Assembly (NCBI RefSeq): GCF_001182895.1
Contig: NZ_LFQR01000048.1
Span: 1 to 64,000 of the forward strand
Source: Frateuria defendens
Lineage (GTDB): Bacteria; Pseudomonadota; Gammaproteobacteria; Xanthomonadales; Rhodanobacteraceae
Direction of reading: 5' to 3'
Length of the DNA stretch: 64,000 bases
Shown here: piece by piece, positions 8,945-18,288 of the stretch
Position numbering within the stretch: the stretch's first letter is position 1
Layout: the number at the start of each line of letters is the position of its first letter
The notes under the pieces: model-generated
The model's input: only the letters and a program-made list of their open reading frames with translations
The model's database searches: none
Told to the model about the DNA's origin: nothing
Program-made: the position numbers and the translations under genes

Positions 8945-9955
8945 TCAGCCCAGGCCGTGGTAGCTGCGATACCAGTCGACGAAGCGCGCCACGCCGTCCT
9001 CGATCGAGGTGTCCGGCGCGTAGCCCACGTCGCGGCGCAGCGCGGAGACGTCGGCCCAGGTGTCGGGCACGTCGCCCGGCTGCATCGGCAGCAGGCGCTT
9101 CTCCACCGTGCGGCCGAGGTGCTGCTCCAGCAGCTCGATGAAGCGCAGCAGCGGCACCGGCTGGTCGTTGCCGATGTTGTAGACGCGGTAGGGCGCCGCG
9201 GACGTGCCGGGGTTCGGGGCTTCGGCGTCGTAGGCGGGGTCGGGCTGGGCGGGGTGATCCAGTGTGCGGATCACGCCTTCGACGATGTCGTCGATGTAGG
9301 TGAAGTCGCGGCTGTGTTGGCCGTGGTTGAACACGTCGATGGGCTCGCCGCGGCTGATGCGGTCGGCGAACAGCATCGGCGACATGTCCGGCCGCCCCCA
9401 CGGCCCGTACACGGTGAAGAAGCGCAGGCCGGTGGTGGGCAGGGCGTAGAGGTGGCTGTAGGCATGCGCCATCAGCTCGTTGGATTTCTTGGTGGCCGCG
9501 TACAGGCTCACCGGGTGGTCTACCGCGTCCTCCACCGCGAACGGCAGCTTGCGGTTGGCGCCGTATACCGAGCTGGAGGAGGCATAGACCAGGTGCTCCA
9601 CGCCGCCGTGGCGGCAGGCCTCGAGGATGTTCACGAAGCCGACCAGGTTGCTCTGCACGTAGGCCTGCGGGTTCTTCAGCGAATAGCGCACGCCGGCCTG
9701 GGCGGCGAGGTTGGCGACGCGCTGCGGCTGGAACTCGGTGAAGGCGGCGTTCACCGCGGCGGCGTTGGCGAGGTCGGCGCGGCGGTGCGTGTAGCGCGGG
9801 TGGTCGGCGAAGCGCGCCAGGCGGGCTTCCTTCAGCGCCGGGTCGTAGTAGTCGTTGTGGTTGTCGATGCCCAGCACCTCGTCGCCACGGGCCAGCAGGC
9901 GCTCGGCCAGGGCGGCGCCGATGAAGCCGGCCGTGCCGGTGACGAGGATGCGCAT
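8945..9955 (-). CDS. NAD-dependent sugar epimerase, UDP-glucuronate 4-epimerase type
   Basis: This 336-residue extended SDR interconverts nucleotide sugars for surface polysaccharides. It has TGTAGFIGAAL for NAD, the DNHNDYYDPALKEARL signature of the UDP-glucuronate 4-epimerase branch, YASSSSVYG with the catalytic Ser, and YAATKKSNE with Tyr and Lys. RFFTVYGPWGRPDM and YNIGN are also family hallmarks. ATG 9955 is chosen because it starts at MRILVTG with AAGGAAA in front. No polysaccharide cluster surrounds it. The UDP-sugar dehydrogenase at 54.1 kb could act in the same kind of pathway. Confidence 0.85.
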   Translation of the reverse strand: MRILVTGTAGFIGAALAERLLARGDEVLGIDNHNDYYDPALKEARLARFADHPRYTHRRADLANAAAVNAAFTEFQPQRVANLAAQAGVRYSLKNPQAYVQSNLVGFVNILEACRHGGVEHLVYASSSSVYGANRKLPFAVEDAVDHPVSLYAATKKSNELMAHAYSHLYALPTTGLRFFTVYGPWGRPDMSPMLFADRISRGEPIDVFNHGQHSRDFTYIDDIVEGVIRTLDHPAQPDPAYDAEAPNPGTSAAPYRVYNIGNDQPVPLLRFIELLEQHLGRTVEKRLLPMQPGDVPDTWADVSALRRDVGYAPDTSIEDGVARFVDWYRSYHGLG

Positions 9956-10022
9956 CGGGTTTCCTTGCAAAAGGGGGAGCAACCGCCATTTTAGCCCCTG
10001 CGCCCGCCGGGGATGGCCCGAA

Positions 10023-10051
10023 TTGACAGTACGTGCCATGCTGGGTAGCGT
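10023..10051 (+). promoter_or_regulatory. Possible thrS promoter
   Basis: TTGACA (10023-10028, consensus) is followed after 17 bases by TAGCGT (10046-10051), a weak -10. Transcription from here would produce a leader of about 220 bases before thrS. Confidence 0.4.
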
Positions 10052-10111
10052 TTCGCCGCCAGGATCCGGAGACGAGGTGGCCCGCGCGAAGGCGCCGGCC
10101 GAGTGTGCGAC

Positions 10112-10138
10112 ATGGCAACTACATCCTTCCATCGCTAG
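10112..10138 (+). CDS. Putative thrS leader peptide, MATTSFHR
   Basis: This eight-codon frame reads ATG GCA ACT ACA TCC TTC CAT CGC TAG. It has two adjacent Thr codons of the A/T-ending kind that is rare in this GC-rich genome. It sits 27 bases before an intrinsic terminator in the threonyl-tRNA synthetase leader. A ribosome stalled at the Thr codons would leave 10142-10147 free to pair with 10174-10179 and prevent the terminator. The ribosome-binding site is weak (GAG six bases upstream), which is the main doubt. Confidence 0.45.
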   Translation: MATTSFHR

Positions 10139-10141
10139 GTC

Positions 10142-10187
10142 GCGCCACGCCTTGCCGTTGCACCGAGGGCGCATGGCGCTCTTTTTT
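10142..10187 (+). promoter_or_regulatory. Candidate transcription attenuator of thrS
   Basis: AGGGCGC (10166-10172) pairs with GCGCTCT (10176-10182) around a three-base loop and runs into six or seven T, forming an intrinsic terminator. GCGCCA (10142-10147) can instead pair with TGGCGC (10174-10179), which would break that stem. The two structures are mutually exclusive. Confidence 0.5.
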
Positions 10188-10218
10188 GTGTCCGCACTCC
10201 CTGCGGACGAAAGCAAAG

Positions 10219-10236
10219 CCGGCCATCCATGGCCGG
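10219..10236. repeat. GGCCAT-NN-ATGGCC palindromic repeat
   Basis: CCGGCCATCCATGGCCGG is one of at least five related palindromes between genes in this window (also 13640, 37935, 39888 and 53928). This copy lies just before thrS, flanked by ACTCTTC. Confidence 0.6.
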
Positions 10237-10279
10237 ACTCTTCACGAAGAACGCGCTCCGCAGAGCGCCTTCCTCAGGT

Positions 10280-12187
10280 ATGGACATGATCGAAATCACG
10301 CTACCCGACGGCAGCAAGCGGCCGTTCGAGCACCCCGTTACCGTGCAGGACCTGGCCGCCTCCATCGGCGCCGGCCTGGCCAAGGCTACCCTGGCCGGCA
10401 AGGTGGACGGCAAACTGGTGGACGCCAGCTTCCCGATCGACCACGACGCCAAGGTCGAGATCGTCACCGAGAAAAGCCCCGACGCGCTGGACATCCTGCG
10501 CCACTCCACCGCGCACCTGCTGGCGCAGGCGGTGCAGCGCCTGTATCCGGGCGCGCAGGTCACCATCGGCCCGGTGATCGACAACGGCTTCTACTACGAC
10601 TTCGCCTACGAGCGCCCGTTCACGCCCGAGGATCTGGAGAAGATCGAGGCGGAGATGCACAAGATCGTCAAGGAGGCGCTGCCGGTCACGCGCAGCGTGA
10701 AGTCGCGCGACGAGGCGGTGGCGTTCTTCCGCGGGCTGGGCGAGGCGTACAAGGCCGAGATCATCGAATCGATCCCGGCCAGCGAGGCGCTCTCGCTCTA
10801 CACCCAGGGCGAGTTCACCGACCTGTGCCGCGGCCCGCACGTGCCCAACACCGGCAGGCTGCGCGCGTTCAAGCTGATGAAGGTGGCCGGTGCCTACTGG
10901 CGCGGCGATTCCAGCAACGCGATGCTCACGCGCATCTACGGTACCGCCTGGCTCAACGACAAGGACCTCAAGGCCTACCTGCACCAGCTGGAAGAGGCCG
11001 AGAAGCGCGACCACCGCAAGATCGGCAAGGCGCAGGACCTCTTCCACCAGCAGGAGGAGGGCCCGGGCATGGTGTTCTGGCACCCCAAGGGCTGGGCGAT
11101 CTGGCAGCAGGTCGAGCAGTACATGCGCGGCGTGTACAAGAAGAGCGGCTACCAGGAGGTGCGCTGCCCGCAGGTGCTGGACGTGTCGCTGTGGAAGAAG
11201 TCCGGCCACTGGGACAACTACCAGGAGAACATGTTCTTCACCGAGTCGGAGAAGCACGAGTACGCGCTCAAGCCGATGAACTGCCCCGGCCACGTGCAGG
11301 TGTACAACGCCGGGCTGCACAGCTACCGCGACCTGCCGATCCGCTACGGCGAGTTCGGCGCCTGCCATCGCAATGAGCCCTCCGGCGCGCTGCACGGCCT
11401 GATGCGCGTGCGCGCCTTCACCCAGGACGACGGCCACGTGTTCTGCACGCCCGAGCAGATCGAGCCGGAGGTGACGGCCTTCCACCGGCAGGCGATGAAG
11501 GTCTACGTCGACTTCGGCTTCGAGGACATCGCGCTCAAGATCGCCCTGCGCCCGGACAAGCGCATCGGCTCCGACGAGGTGTGGGACACGGCCGAAGACG
11601 CGCTGCGCGCCGCGTTGCGCGCCGCCGGCGTACAGTGGGAGGAGCTGCCTGGCGAGGGCGCCTTCTACGGCCCCAAGATCGAGTACCACATGCGCGATTC
11701 GATCGGCCGCGGCTGGCAGGTCGGTACCATGCAGGTGGATTTCATGATGCCCGAGCGCCTCGGCGCCGAGTACGTGGACGAGCACAGCCAGCGCAAGCAC
11801 CCGGTGATGCTGCACCGGGCCATCGTCGGCTCGATGGAGCGTTTCATCGGCATCCTGATCGAGCACCACGCCGGCAACCTGCCGCCCTGGCTGGCCCCGG
11901 TGCAGGCGGCGGTGTTCAGCATCACCGACGCTCAGGCCGACTACGTGCGGCAGGTGGCGCAAACCCTTGTCGACAAAGGCTTCCGTGCGCAGGCGGATTT
12001 GCGCAACGAAAAGGTCGGCTATAAAATCCGCGAGCATACGTTGCAGAAGGTTCCCTACTTGCTCGTGGTTGGTGACCGCGAAAAAGAGGCGGGGACCGTT
12101 TCTGTGCGTACCCGTACCGGTGAAGACCTCGGCAGTGTGCCGTTGGCCGCCTTCATCGAACGTCTGGAGGCCGAGGCGCGGCGCTAA
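10280..12187 (+). CDS. thrS: Threonyl-tRNA synthetase
   Basis: ThrRS charges tRNA-Thr in the cytoplasm. The 635 residues carry the TGS domain (about 1-63), the editing domain ([16 protein letters not shown]), the class II catalytic core with the zinc-binding Cys in MNCPGH (333-338) and motif 2 ([15 protein letters not shown]), then motif 3 ([17 protein letters not shown]) and the anticodon-binding domain. ATG 10280 gives the usual start; ATG 10286 is the alternative. It is the first gene of thrS-infC-rpmI-rplT, and its leader contains a candidate Thr attenuator. Confidence 0.97.
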   Translation: MDMIEITLPDGSKRPFEHPVTVQDLAASIGAGLAKATLAGKVDGKLVDASFPIDHDAKVEIVTEKSPDALDILRHSTAHLLAQAVQRLYPGAQVTIGPVIDNGFYYDFAYERPFTPEDLEKIEAEMHKIVKEALPVTRSVKSRDEAVAFFRGLGEAYKAEIIESIPASEALSLYTQGEFTDLCRGPHVPNTGRLRAFKLMKVAGAYWRGDSSNAMLTRIYGTAWLNDKDLKAYLHQLEEAEKRDHRKIGKAQDLFHQQEEGPGMVFWHPKGWAIWQQVEQYMRGVYKKSGYQEVRCPQVLDVSLWKKSGHWDNYQENMFFTESEKHEYALKPMNCPGHVQVYNAGLHSYRDLPIRYGEFGACHRNEPSGALHGLMRVRAFTQDDGHVFCTPEQIEPEVTAFHRQAMKVYVDFGFEDIALKIALRPDKRIGSDEVWDTAEDALRAALRAAGVQWEELPGEGAFYGPKIEYHMRDSIGRGWQVGTMQVDFMMPERLGAEYVDEHSQRKHPVMLHRAIVGSMERFIGILIEHHAGNLPPWLAPVQAAVFSITDAQADYVRQVAQTLVDKGFRAQADLRNEKVGYKIREHTLQKVPYLLVVGDREKEAGTVSVRTRTGEDLGSVPLAAFIERLEAEARR

Positions 12188-12231
12188 GCGCCGCCCGGCC
12201 GTCATCGAAACTTCTTCTGGAGGATAGTGGT

Positions 12232-12756
12232 ATCGCTACCACCGACAGCAAGGGCAACCGCCGCAACCATGAGATCCGCGTACCGCGTGTGCGCGTGATC
12301 GGACCGGATTCGGAGCAGCTTGGCATTCTTACCCGCGACGAGGCGCTGCGTGTGGCCGAAGAGGCGGGGCTCGACCTGGTCGAGATCCAGCCGAACGGCG
12401 ATCCGCCGGTCTGCCGCATCATGGATTACGGCAAGTTCAAGTTCGAGCAGCAGAAGAAGGCCCAGGCGGCCAAGAAGAAGCAGAAGCAGATCGAGATCAA
12501 GGAAGTGAAGTTCCGTCCGGTGACGGACGTGGGCGACTACCAGATCAAGCTGCGCAACATGCTTCGCTTCCTCGAGGAGGGCGACAAGGTCAAGGTCACC
12601 ATCCGCTTCCGCGGCCGCGAGATGTCGCACCAGGATCTGGGCCAGAACCTGGCCAGGAAGATCCAGGAGGACGTGGGCGAGGCCGGCGTGGTCGAGTCTT
12701 TCCCCCGGCTGGAAGGGCGCCAGATGGTCATGATGATCGGGCCCAAGAAGAAGTGA
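12232..12756 (+). CDS. infC: Translation initiation factor IF-3
   Basis: IF3 binds the 30S subunit, prevents premature joining of subunits and checks the start codon. The frame covers the N-domain ([21 protein letters not shown]), the lysine-rich linker and the C-domain ([20 protein letters not shown]... [16 protein letters not shown]). No ATG, GTG or TTG gives a complete N-terminus. ATC at 12232, eight bases after GGAGGA, starts the protein as [12 protein letters not shown] at 174 residues. IF3 genes classically use AUU or AUC so that IF3 represses its own translation. The frame would otherwise begin at GTG 12289 and lose conserved residues. Confidence 0.93.
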   Translation: MATTDSKGNRRNHEIRVPRVRVIGPDSEQLGILTRDEALRVAEEAGLDLVEIQPNGDPPVCRIMDYGKFKFEQQKKAQAAKKKQKQIEIKEVKFRPVTDVGDYQIKLRNMLRFLEEGDKVKVTIRFRGREMSHQDLGQNLARKIQEDVGEAGVVESFPRLEGRQMVMMIGPKKK

Positions 12757-12762
12757 TCGGTG

Positions 12763-12797
12763 CGAAACGGCGGCCTTCGGGGCCGCCGTTTCGTTTG
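12763..12797 (+). terminator. Hairpin terminator between infC and rpmI
   Basis: CGAAACGGCGGCC (12763-12775) pairs perfectly with GGCCGCCGTTTCG (12781-12793) and is followed by TTTG. It may end most thrS-infC transcripts, and rpmI has its own candidate promoter downstream. Confidence 0.6.
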
Positions 12798-12841
12798 CGC
12801 GGGGCGAACCCGCCTGGCGGCATGCGTTTCCTTCCCAGCCA

Positions 12842-12851
12842 GGGGGGGGGG
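12842..12851 (+). repeat. Run of ten G
   Basis: A homopolymer of ten G lies between infC and rpmI, about 60 bases upstream of the rpmI -10 box. Such runs can vary in length by slippage, or can be an assembly error. Confidence 0.6.
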
Positions 12852-12910
12852 GAGGGGCGGTCGCCGTTCCGGCCCCGTCGCGGACGCTGGCATCCCGTCA
12901 CGTTTCTCCC

Positions 12911-12960
12911 TATAATCGCCGGTTCGACCCACAAGGAAGGGTCGTGCACCGATCGCGGCA
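12911..12960 (+). promoter_or_regulatory. rpmI-rplT promoter and leader hairpin
   Basis: A consensus TATAAT (12911-12916) has no good -35 box at 16-18 bases. Just downstream CGACCC-ACAAGGA-AGGGTCG forms a short hairpin. In E. coli, L20 represses this operon through leader RNA; whether the roughly 100-base leader here does the same is inference. Confidence 0.5.
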
Positions 12961-13028
12961 GGATGGAAAGCGTGGCCTGCACACGGCCGCCGCCGCATCA
13001 GTCAGAAACCCGAATACGGAGCATTCCC

Positions 13029-13226
13029 ATGCCCAAGATCAAGACCAACCGGGCGGCGGCGAAGCGTTTTCGCAAGACCGCTTCCGGCAAGTTCAAGGCC
13101 GGTCACGCCTTCAAGTCGCACATTCTGACCAAGAAGTCGACCAAGCGTAAGCGCAACCTGCGCGCGACCAACCACGTCAAGGCGTGCGACACCAAGAGTG
13201 TGGCCCGCATGTTGCCGTACGTCTAA
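13029..13226 (+). CDS. rpmI: 50S ribosomal protein L35
   Basis: L35 is a small basic protein of the large ribosomal subunit. The 65 residues begin [17 protein letters not shown] and end RMLPYV, as is usual for the family. The reading frame continues upstream through another ATG (12963), but the conserved N-terminus and the GGAG before 13029 fix the start. It is followed by rplT after 18 bases, the standard order. Confidence 0.97.
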   Translation: MPKIKTNRAAAKRFRKTASGKFKAGHAFKSHILTKKSTKRKRNLRATNHVKACDTKSVARMLPYV

Positions 13227-13244
13227 GGCGAGGAGGAAACCACC

Positions 13245-13604
13245 ATGGCTCGTGTCAAGCGCGGTGTTACCGCCCGTCGTCGTCACAAGAAGATCATCGG
13301 CCGCGCGAAGGGCTACTACAACGCCCGCCGCAAGGTCTTCCGCGTAGCGAACCAGGCCGTCATCAAGGCCGGCCAGTACGCCTACATCGGCCGCAAGCAG
13401 AAGAAGCGCCAGTTCCGCGCCCTGTGGATCGTGCGCATCAATGCCGCCGCCCGTCAGTTCGGCCTGTCCTACAGTCGCCTGATCAACGGCCTGTCGAAGG
13501 CCGGCATCACCGTCGACCGCAAGGTGCTGGCGGACATCGCCGTGCACGACATCAAGGCGTTCGGCGCGATCGCCGAGAAGGCGAAGGCCAGTCTGGCGGC
13601 GTAA
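13245..13604 (+). CDS. rplT: 50S ribosomal protein L20
   Basis: L20 is an early assembly protein of the large subunit and, in enterobacteria, the translational repressor of its own operon. The 119 residues have the basic N-terminal arm ([36 protein letters not shown]) and the globular C-domain ([14 protein letters not shown]). GGAGGA precedes the ATG. A strong terminator after it separates L20 from pheS. Confidence 0.98.
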   Translation: MARVKRGVTARRRHKKIIGRAKGYYNARRKVFRVANQAVIKAGQYAYIGRKQKKRQFRALWIVRINAAARQFGLSYSRLINGLSKAGITVDRKVLADIAVHDIKAFGAIAEKAKASLAA

Positions 13605-13639
13605 TTCGTGCGCTCATCCTTGATCGCGAAGATCAAGAG

Positions 13640-13657
13640 GCGGCCATCCTTGGCCGC
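13640..13657. repeat. GGCCAT-type palindromic repeat
   Basis: GCGGCCATCCTTGGCCGC lies 35 bases after rplT and is followed by ACTTCTCGGAAGAG. It is related to the copies at 10219, 37935, 39888 and 53928. Confidence 0.6.
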
Positions 13658-13681
13658 ACTTCTCGGAAGAGCGAACATCCG

Positions 13682-13716
13682 CGGGGAGGAGGCCAACGCC
13701 TCCTCCCCGTTTTATT
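13682..13716 (+). terminator. Intrinsic terminator after rplT
   Basis: CGGGGAGGAGGC (13682-13693) pairs with GCCTCCTCCCCG (13698-13709) over a CAAC loop and is followed by TTTTATTT. Confidence 0.85.
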
Positions 13717-13733
13717 TGGGGCCTACCGGCCCA

Positions 13734-14834
<1,101 letters not shown>

Positions 14835-14846
14835 AGAGCGGGAGCA

Positions 14847-14965
14847 GGGAATCGGGAATGGGGAATTGGAAAGGCGGCGTGCCGCTTGTCCACCCTTTCT
14901 CACGAACTGCCCGAACTCCCGCAACGCGCCGTCCCTAATTCTCTATTCCCGATTCCCTATTCCCG
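14847..14965. repeat. GGGAAT-rich inverted repeat, copy 2
   Basis: GGGAATCGGGAATGGGGAAT on the left matches the reverse of TATTCCCGATTCCCTATTCC on the right. It fills almost the whole pheS-pheT gap. Confidence 0.7.
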
Positions 14966-14974
14966 GACCCAAAC

Positions 14975-17383
14975 ATGAAATTTTCCGAGAACTGGCTGCG
15001 CGAGCTGGTCGAGATCGAGGCCGACCGTGTCGCGCTGGCGCATGCGCTGACCATGGCCGGGCTGGAAGTGGAAGAGCTGACCCCGCTGGGCGAGGGCCTG
15101 ACCGGCGTGGTGGTGGCCGAGATCGTCGCCGCCGAGAAACACCCCGAGGCCGACCGCCTGCAGGTGTGCAAGGTCGACGCGGGGCAGGGCGAGCCGCTGC
15201 AGATCGTGTGCGGCGCGCCGAACGCGCGGGTGGGCATCAAGGTGCCGCTCGCCACCGTCGGCGCGACGCTGCCGGGCGGCATCGCGATCAAGGCGGCCAA
15301 GCTGCGCGGCGTGGAATCGTTCGGCATGCTGTGCTCGGCCAAGGAGCTGGGCCTCGACGCCGACGCTTCCGGCCTGCTCGAACTGCCGGCCGATGCGCCG
15401 GTGGGCCGGCCGCTGGCCGACTACCTGGGCCTGCCCGACGCCAGCATCGAACTCAAGCTCACCCCGAACCGCCCCGACTGCCTGGGCCTGCTCGGCCTCG
15501 CCCACGACGTGGCGGCGCTGTTCGGCAGCGCGGTGAAGGCCCCGGCCCCGCCGTCGATCGCGGTGGAGAGCGCCGCGCGCCGCGGCATCCGTCTCGAAGC
15601 CGGCAAGGACGCGCCGCGCTACCTCGGCCGCATCGTCGAGGGCATCGACCCGGCCGCGCGCACGCCGCTGTGGCTGGCCGAGCGGCTGCGCCGCGCGGGC
15701 CTGCGCCCGGTCAGCGCGGTGGTCGACATCACCAACTACGTGATGCTGGAGCTGGGCCAGCCGCTGCATGCCTTCGACAACGACGCGCTGCACGGCGACA
15801 TCGTGGTGCGCCACGCGCGGACGGGCGAGAAGCTGGACCTGCTCGACGGCAGCAAGGCGGTGCGGCTGGGCGAGGAGTTCCTGGTCATCGCCGACGAGCG
15901 CGAGGCGCTGGCGGTGGCCGGCATCATGGGCGGCTACCACTCGCGCGTCACCGACGCCACCCGCAACGTATTCCTCGAGGCCGCGCACTTCGCGCCGGCG
16001 GCGATCATGGGCCGTGCGCGCAAGCTTGGCCTGCACACCGACGCCTCGCACCGCTTCGAGCGCGGCGTCGACCCCGCGCTGCCGCGCCGGGCGCTGGATC
16101 GCGCCACCGAGCTGCTGCTGGCGATCGCCGGCGGCAAGGCCGGCCCCGCGCTGGTGGCCGAGCGACCGGAGGACCTGCCTGCGCCGCAGCCGGTGGCCTT
16201 GCGCCGCGCGCGCCTGGCGCGCGTACTGGGCGTGACGGTGGCCGATGAGGAGGTCGCGCGCATCTTCACCGCGCTGGGCATGCGGGTGGAGGCCGCGGCG
16301 GACGGCTGGCGCATCACCGCGCCGAGCAGCCGCTTCGACATCGAGCGCGAGGAAGACCTCATCGAAGAGGTCGCCCGCATCCACGGCTACGACCGCATCC
16401 CCACCCATTCGCCGGCCGGCGCGCTGACCCTGGCGACCGAGCCGGAAGCGCGCCTGGGCGAGCTGGCCGTGCGCGAGCAGCTCGCCGCGCGCGGCTACTA
16501 CGAGGCGGTGAACCTGGCCTTCGTCAGCGAGGAGCTGCTGCGGCGCTGGGGGCTCGACGAGGCGTTGGTGCCGCTGGCGAATCCGCTTTCGGCGGACCTG
16601 GCAGTGATGCGGCCCTCGCTGCTGCCGGGCCTGGTGGCAGCGCTCTCGCGCAACCGTGCGCGGCAGCAGGAGCGGGTGCGGCTGTTCGAGTTCGGCCGGG
16701 TCTTCCGCCGCGACGGGCGTCCGGACGTCCAGACGTCCAAGCCGGCGCCGCTGGAAACGCCCAGCCTGGCCATCGTCGCCAGCGGCGCCGCGCGCGCCGA
16801 GCAATGGGGCGAGCCCGCGCGCACGCTCGATTTCTTCGACCTCAAGGGTGACCTCGACGCGCTGATCGCCTGGGGCGGCGAGCCCGGCCGCTGGTCGCTG
16901 CATGCCGACGACCTGCCGGGCTGGCTGCATCCCGGCCGCGGCGCGCGCGTCGTGCGTGACGGCGAGACGGCCGGCTACCTCGGCGCGCTGCATCCGCAGC
17001 TGGCCAAGGCGCTGGACCTGGGGCCGGACGTGCACGTGCTGGAGCTGGCCCTGGAGCCGCTGCTGGCCCGCCGCCTGCCGCGGGCGCAGCCGGTGCCGCG
17101 CTTCCCGTCGGTGCGCCGCGACATCGCGGTGGAGGTGCCGGAAACGGTCGGCTGGTCACAGATCGAGCAGGCCGTGCGCGGCAGTCTCGGCGAGGCGCTG
17201 AAGGAGCTGCGGCTGTTCGATCGCTACAGCGGCAAGGGTGTCGAAGAGGGCCGAAAGAGTCTCGCTATGGGCTTGATTTTGCAGGACGCTTCGCGCACGC
17301 TAACCGACGACGACGCCGACCGCTGCGTGCGCGAGGCGGTCTCTGCGCTGGAGAAGGCATGCAAGGCAAGACTACGAGGGTGA
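14975..17383 (+). CDS. pheT: Phenylalanyl-tRNA synthetase beta subunit
   Basis: This is the large PheRS subunit, used for tRNA binding and editing. The 802 residues have an N-terminal [13 protein letters not shown] start, a tRNA-binding OB fold (about 40-150, [14 protein letters not shown]), the B3/B4 editing domain ([45 protein letters not shown]), B5 ([23 protein letters not shown]), the catalytic-like core and the ferredoxin-fold anticodon-binding domain at the C-terminus ([16 protein letters not shown]... [17 protein letters not shown]). It ends one base before ihfA. Confidence 0.98.
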   Translation: MKFSENWLRELVEIEADRVALAHALTMAGLEVEELTPLGEGLTGVVVAEIVAAEKHPEADRLQVCKVDAGQGEPLQIVCGAPNARVGIKVPLATVGATLPGGIAIKAAKLRGVESFGMLCSAKELGLDADASGLLELPADAPVGRPLADYLGLPDASIELKLTPNRPDCLGLLGLAHDVAALFGSAVKAPAPPSIAVESAARRGIRLEAGKDAPRYLGRIVEGIDPAARTPLWLAERLRRAGLRPVSAVVDITNYVMLELGQPLHAFDNDALHGDIVVRHARTGEKLDLLDGSKAVRLGEEFLVIADEREALAVAGIMGGYHSRVTDATRNVFLEAAHFAPAAIMGRARKLGLHTDASHRFERGVDPALPRRALDRATELLLAIAGGKAGPALVAERPEDLPAPQPVALRRARLARVLGVTVADEEVARIFTALGMRVEAAADGWRITAPSSRFDIEREEDLIEEVARIHGYDRIPTHSPAGALTLATEPEARLGELAVREQLAARGYYEAVNLAFVSEELLRRWGLDEALVPLANPLSADLAVMRPSLLPGLVAALSRNRARQQERVRLFEFGRVFRRDGRPDVQTSKPAPLETPSLAIVASGAARAEQWGEPARTLDFFDLKGDLDALIAWGGEPGRWSLHADDLPGWLHPGRGARVVRDGETAGYLGALHPQLAKALDLGPDVHVLELALEPLLARRLPRAQPVPRFPSVRRDIAVEVPETVGWSQIEQAVRGSLGEALKELRLFDRYSGKGVEEGRKSLAMGLILQDASRTLTDDDADRCVREAVSALEKACKARLRG

Positions 17384-17384
17384 C

Positions 17385-17684
17385 ATGGCGCTGACCAAGG
17401 CGGAAATGGCAGAGCGCCTCTTCCTCGAGGTGGGCCTCAACAAGCGCGAAGCGAAAGAGTTCGTGGACGCCTATTTCGAGGTGGTTCGCGAGGCGCTGGA
17501 AAAGGGTGAGCAGGTGAAGCTGTCCGGCTTCGGCAACTTCGACCTGCGGGAAAAGAACCAGCGACCGGGGCGCAACCCCAAGACCGGCAAGGAGATCCCG
17601 ATCTCGGCGCGCCGGGTGGTGACGTTCCGGCCGGGACAGAAACTCAAGGTGCGGGTCGAGGGCTATGCTGGACCAAGGGAATAA
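17385..17684 (+). CDS. ihfA: Integration host factor alpha subunit
   Basis: IHF alpha pairs with IHF beta to bend DNA sharply at specific sites. The 99 residues show the HU/IHF fold with the DNA-intercalating proline arm ([22 protein letters not shown]) and the alpha-type N-terminus [28 protein letters not shown]. Its ATG follows the pheT stop by one base, the conserved pheT-ihfA arrangement of gammaproteobacteria. Confidence 0.97.
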   Translation: MALTKAEMAERLFLEVGLNKREAKEFVDAYFEVVREALEKGEQVKLSGFGNFDLREKNQRPGRNPKTGKEIPISARRVVTFRPGQKLKVRVEGYAGPRE

Positions 17685-18021
17685 CACCGAACTGCCCGCC
17701 ATTCCGGCCAAGCGCTACTTCACCATCGGTGAAGTGAGCGACCTGTGCGGCGTGAAGCCGCACGTGCTGCGCTACTGGGAGCAGGAGTTCCCGGCGCTGA
17801 ACCCGGTCAAGCGCCGCGGCAACCGCCGCTACTACCAGCGCCACGACGTGCTGATGATCCGTCAGATCCGCGCGCTGCTGTACGACGAGGGCTTCACCAT
17901 CACCGGCGCCCGCGCCCGGCTGGAAGGCCCGCAGGCGCGCATGGAGGCGAGCATCTCGCACCAGATCGTGCGCCAGGTGCGCATGGAGCTGGAAGAGATC
18001 CTCGGCCTGCTGCGCCGCTGA
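17665..18021 (+). CDS. MerR-family transcriptional regulator
   Basis: This 118-residue protein has an N-terminal winged helix typical of MerR ([30 protein letters not shown], then [20 protein letters not shown]) and a short C-terminal helix. It has no metal-binding cysteines, so no effector is suggested. It overlaps the end of ihfA by 20 bases in another frame. The pairing with ihfA is conserved in this group, so it is probably co-transcribed. Its target is unknown. Confidence 0.88.
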   Translation: MLDQGNNTELPAIPAKRYFTIGEVSDLCGVKPHVLRYWEQEFPALNPVKRRGNRRYYQRHDVLMIRQIRALLYDEGFTITGARARLEGPQARMEASISHQIVRQVRMELEEILGLLRR

Positions 18022-18088
18022 GGGCGAATGCCTTGCGAGGCTTCCGCCCGCGGGCGGTAAGCTGTTAGACTTCTCGTCTTTCCGGCGT

Positions 18089-18165
18089 CGGGGTGTAGCG
18101 CAGCCTGGTAGCGCATCTGCCTGGGGGGCAGGGGGTCGTGGGTTCGAATCCCGCCACCCCGACCA
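18089..18165 (+). tRNA. tRNA-Pro (anticodon GGG)
   Basis: The 77 bases fold with acceptor CGGGGTG/CACCCCG, anticodon loop CTGGGGG (GGG), T arm GTGGG-TTCGAAT-CCCGC and an encoded CCA. Confidence 0.95.
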
Positions 18166-18180
18166 ATCCGGAAGACACAG

Positions 18181-18209
18181 AAAAAAACGGCGCCGCGGGC
18201 GCCGTTTTT
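18181..18209. terminator. Bidirectional terminator
   Basis: AAAAAACGGCGCC pairs with GGCGCCGTTTTTT. The T run serves the tRNA on the plus strand, and the A run gives a U-tail for serA arriving on the minus strand. Confidence 0.85.
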
Positions 18210-18288
18210 TGCTTTTCGAGCCGTGCGGGCTTCCCGCGGGCCTGCCCGCCGTCCCGGCGAGCGCCGGCGACGGCGGTAAGCGGGGCGC

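Noticed and set aside
8003-9994. 663-codon open frame on the plus strand over the SDR and epimerase genes
   Set aside because: Val/Gly/Ala/His-rich shadow with no domains. The two minus-strand enzymes have clear catalytic motifs.
12289-12756. infC starting at GTG 12289
   Set aside because: It would remove the conserved N-terminal segment and has no ribosome-binding site. ATC 12232 has GGAGGA at proper distance.
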